This document shows positions 63,449 through 64,000 of a DNA stretch of 64,000 bases, in pieces. Positions within the stretch are counted from its first letter, which is position 1, and each line of letters starts with the position of its first letter. The stretch lies in assembly GCA_008534395.1 (NCBI GenBank), contig SHMQ01000009.1, positions 1-64,000 of the forward strand. Reading direction: 5' to 3'. Both the position numbers and the translations under genes were made by a program. This DNA is from Candidatus Acidulodesulfobacterium acidiphilum (GTDB taxonomy: Bacteria > SZUA-79 > Acidulodesulfobacterales > Acidulodesulfobacteraceae). A model generated the notes under the pieces. That model worked only from the letters and a program-made list of their open reading frames with translations, did not search any database and was not told the DNA's origin.

Positions 63449-63472
63449 GGGGCAGATATATGAGTCTGCCCC
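63449..63472. repeat. GGGGCAGA/TCTGCCCC palindrome between ilvC and psd
   Basis: Eight-base perfect arms flank an 8-base loop. No T-run follows on either strand, so it is not a standard terminator. The TTTTGAC...GGGGCAGA context on the minus strand matches the relic at 42024-42056, which suggests membership of the same REP family. Confidence 0.55.
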
Positions 63473-63490
63473 GATGTCAAAATTTATGTT

Positions 63491-64000
<510 letters not shown>

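Noticed and set aside
63449-63472. Terminator between ilvC and psd
   Set aside because: The stem is good but no T-run follows on the minus strand, and psd starts 13 bases later in the same direction.

Overview
The window is an AT-rich stretch of bacterial chromosome made almost entirely of core genes. Every gene is on the minus strand except one L,D-transpeptidase at 53367-54524. The genes point to a Gram-negative (diderm), anaerobic or microaerophilic member of the former Deltaproteobacteria (Desulfobacterota-like). The signs are a complete lipid A and BAM/Lol outer-membrane set with LpxI instead of LpxH, a nuo operon without NuoE or a full NuoF, a chemoreceptor with a c-type haem motif, and the order rplU-rpmA-obgE-proB-proA-nadD-rsfS-gpmI known from Geobacter relatives. 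A low-GC lineage such as Sva0485 / Acidulodesulfobacterales would fit. That placement is inference and was not tested. I saw no rRNA, tRNA, CRISPR array, prophage or intact insertion sequence.

Layout in genomic order: (1) 1-7892, nuoI(partial)-H-G-[NuoF/GltD fusion]-D-C-B-A, respiratory complex I with an altered electron-input subunit; its likely promoter overlaps a perfect 32-bp palindrome at 7939-7970. (2) 8044-16009, pepA, acs, a haem-binding chemoreceptor and an NtrC/NtrB-type two-component pair. (3) 16056-28629, rho, a degenerate GGDEF protein, coaE, pgeF, rluD, gpmI, a LapA-LapB fusion, rsfS, nadD, proA, proB, obgE. (4) 28630-29082, a 453-bp AT-rich gap with a possible 29-residue membrane peptide and a Fur-like site. 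(5) 29083-41155, rpmA, rplU and the envelope cluster waaA-msbA-lpxB-lpxI-lpxA-fabZ-lpxD-skp-bamA. (6) 41316-53159, lolD, lolC/E, lysS, prfB (with a programmed +1 frameshift), lnt, mazG, a DgkA-PAP2 fusion, ybeY, a 7TM-HD phosphodiesterase and phoH, read from a strong promoter at 53263-53290. (7) 53367-56077, the lone plus-strand ldt converging on murJ. (8) 56144-64000, asd, leuB, leuD, leuC, leuA, pssA, psd and the end of ilvC, joining branched-chain amino-acid and phosphatidylethanolamine synthesis.

Functionally the window is dominated by envelope building: lipid A-Kdo synthesis and flipping, LapB-type control of LPS, outer-membrane protein and lipoprotein export, lipid carrier recycling, phospholipid head groups, and peptidoglycan precursor flipping and crosslinking. 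The main non-routine features are gene fusions (NuoF/GltD, LapA-LapB, DgkA-PAP2), extra domains (BamA N-terminus, MsbA inserts, haem plus Cys-rich chemoreceptor), and one family of small intergenic palindromes sharing a GG-G-CAGA core. That family occurs at seven loci, including two 86-87 bp REPIN-like pairs and a 37-bp-period tandem array, and looks like REP DNA mobilised by a transposase elsewhere in the genome. I found no convincing wholly new multi-gene system. The best leads are the altered complex I input module with its palindromic operator, and the REP family.
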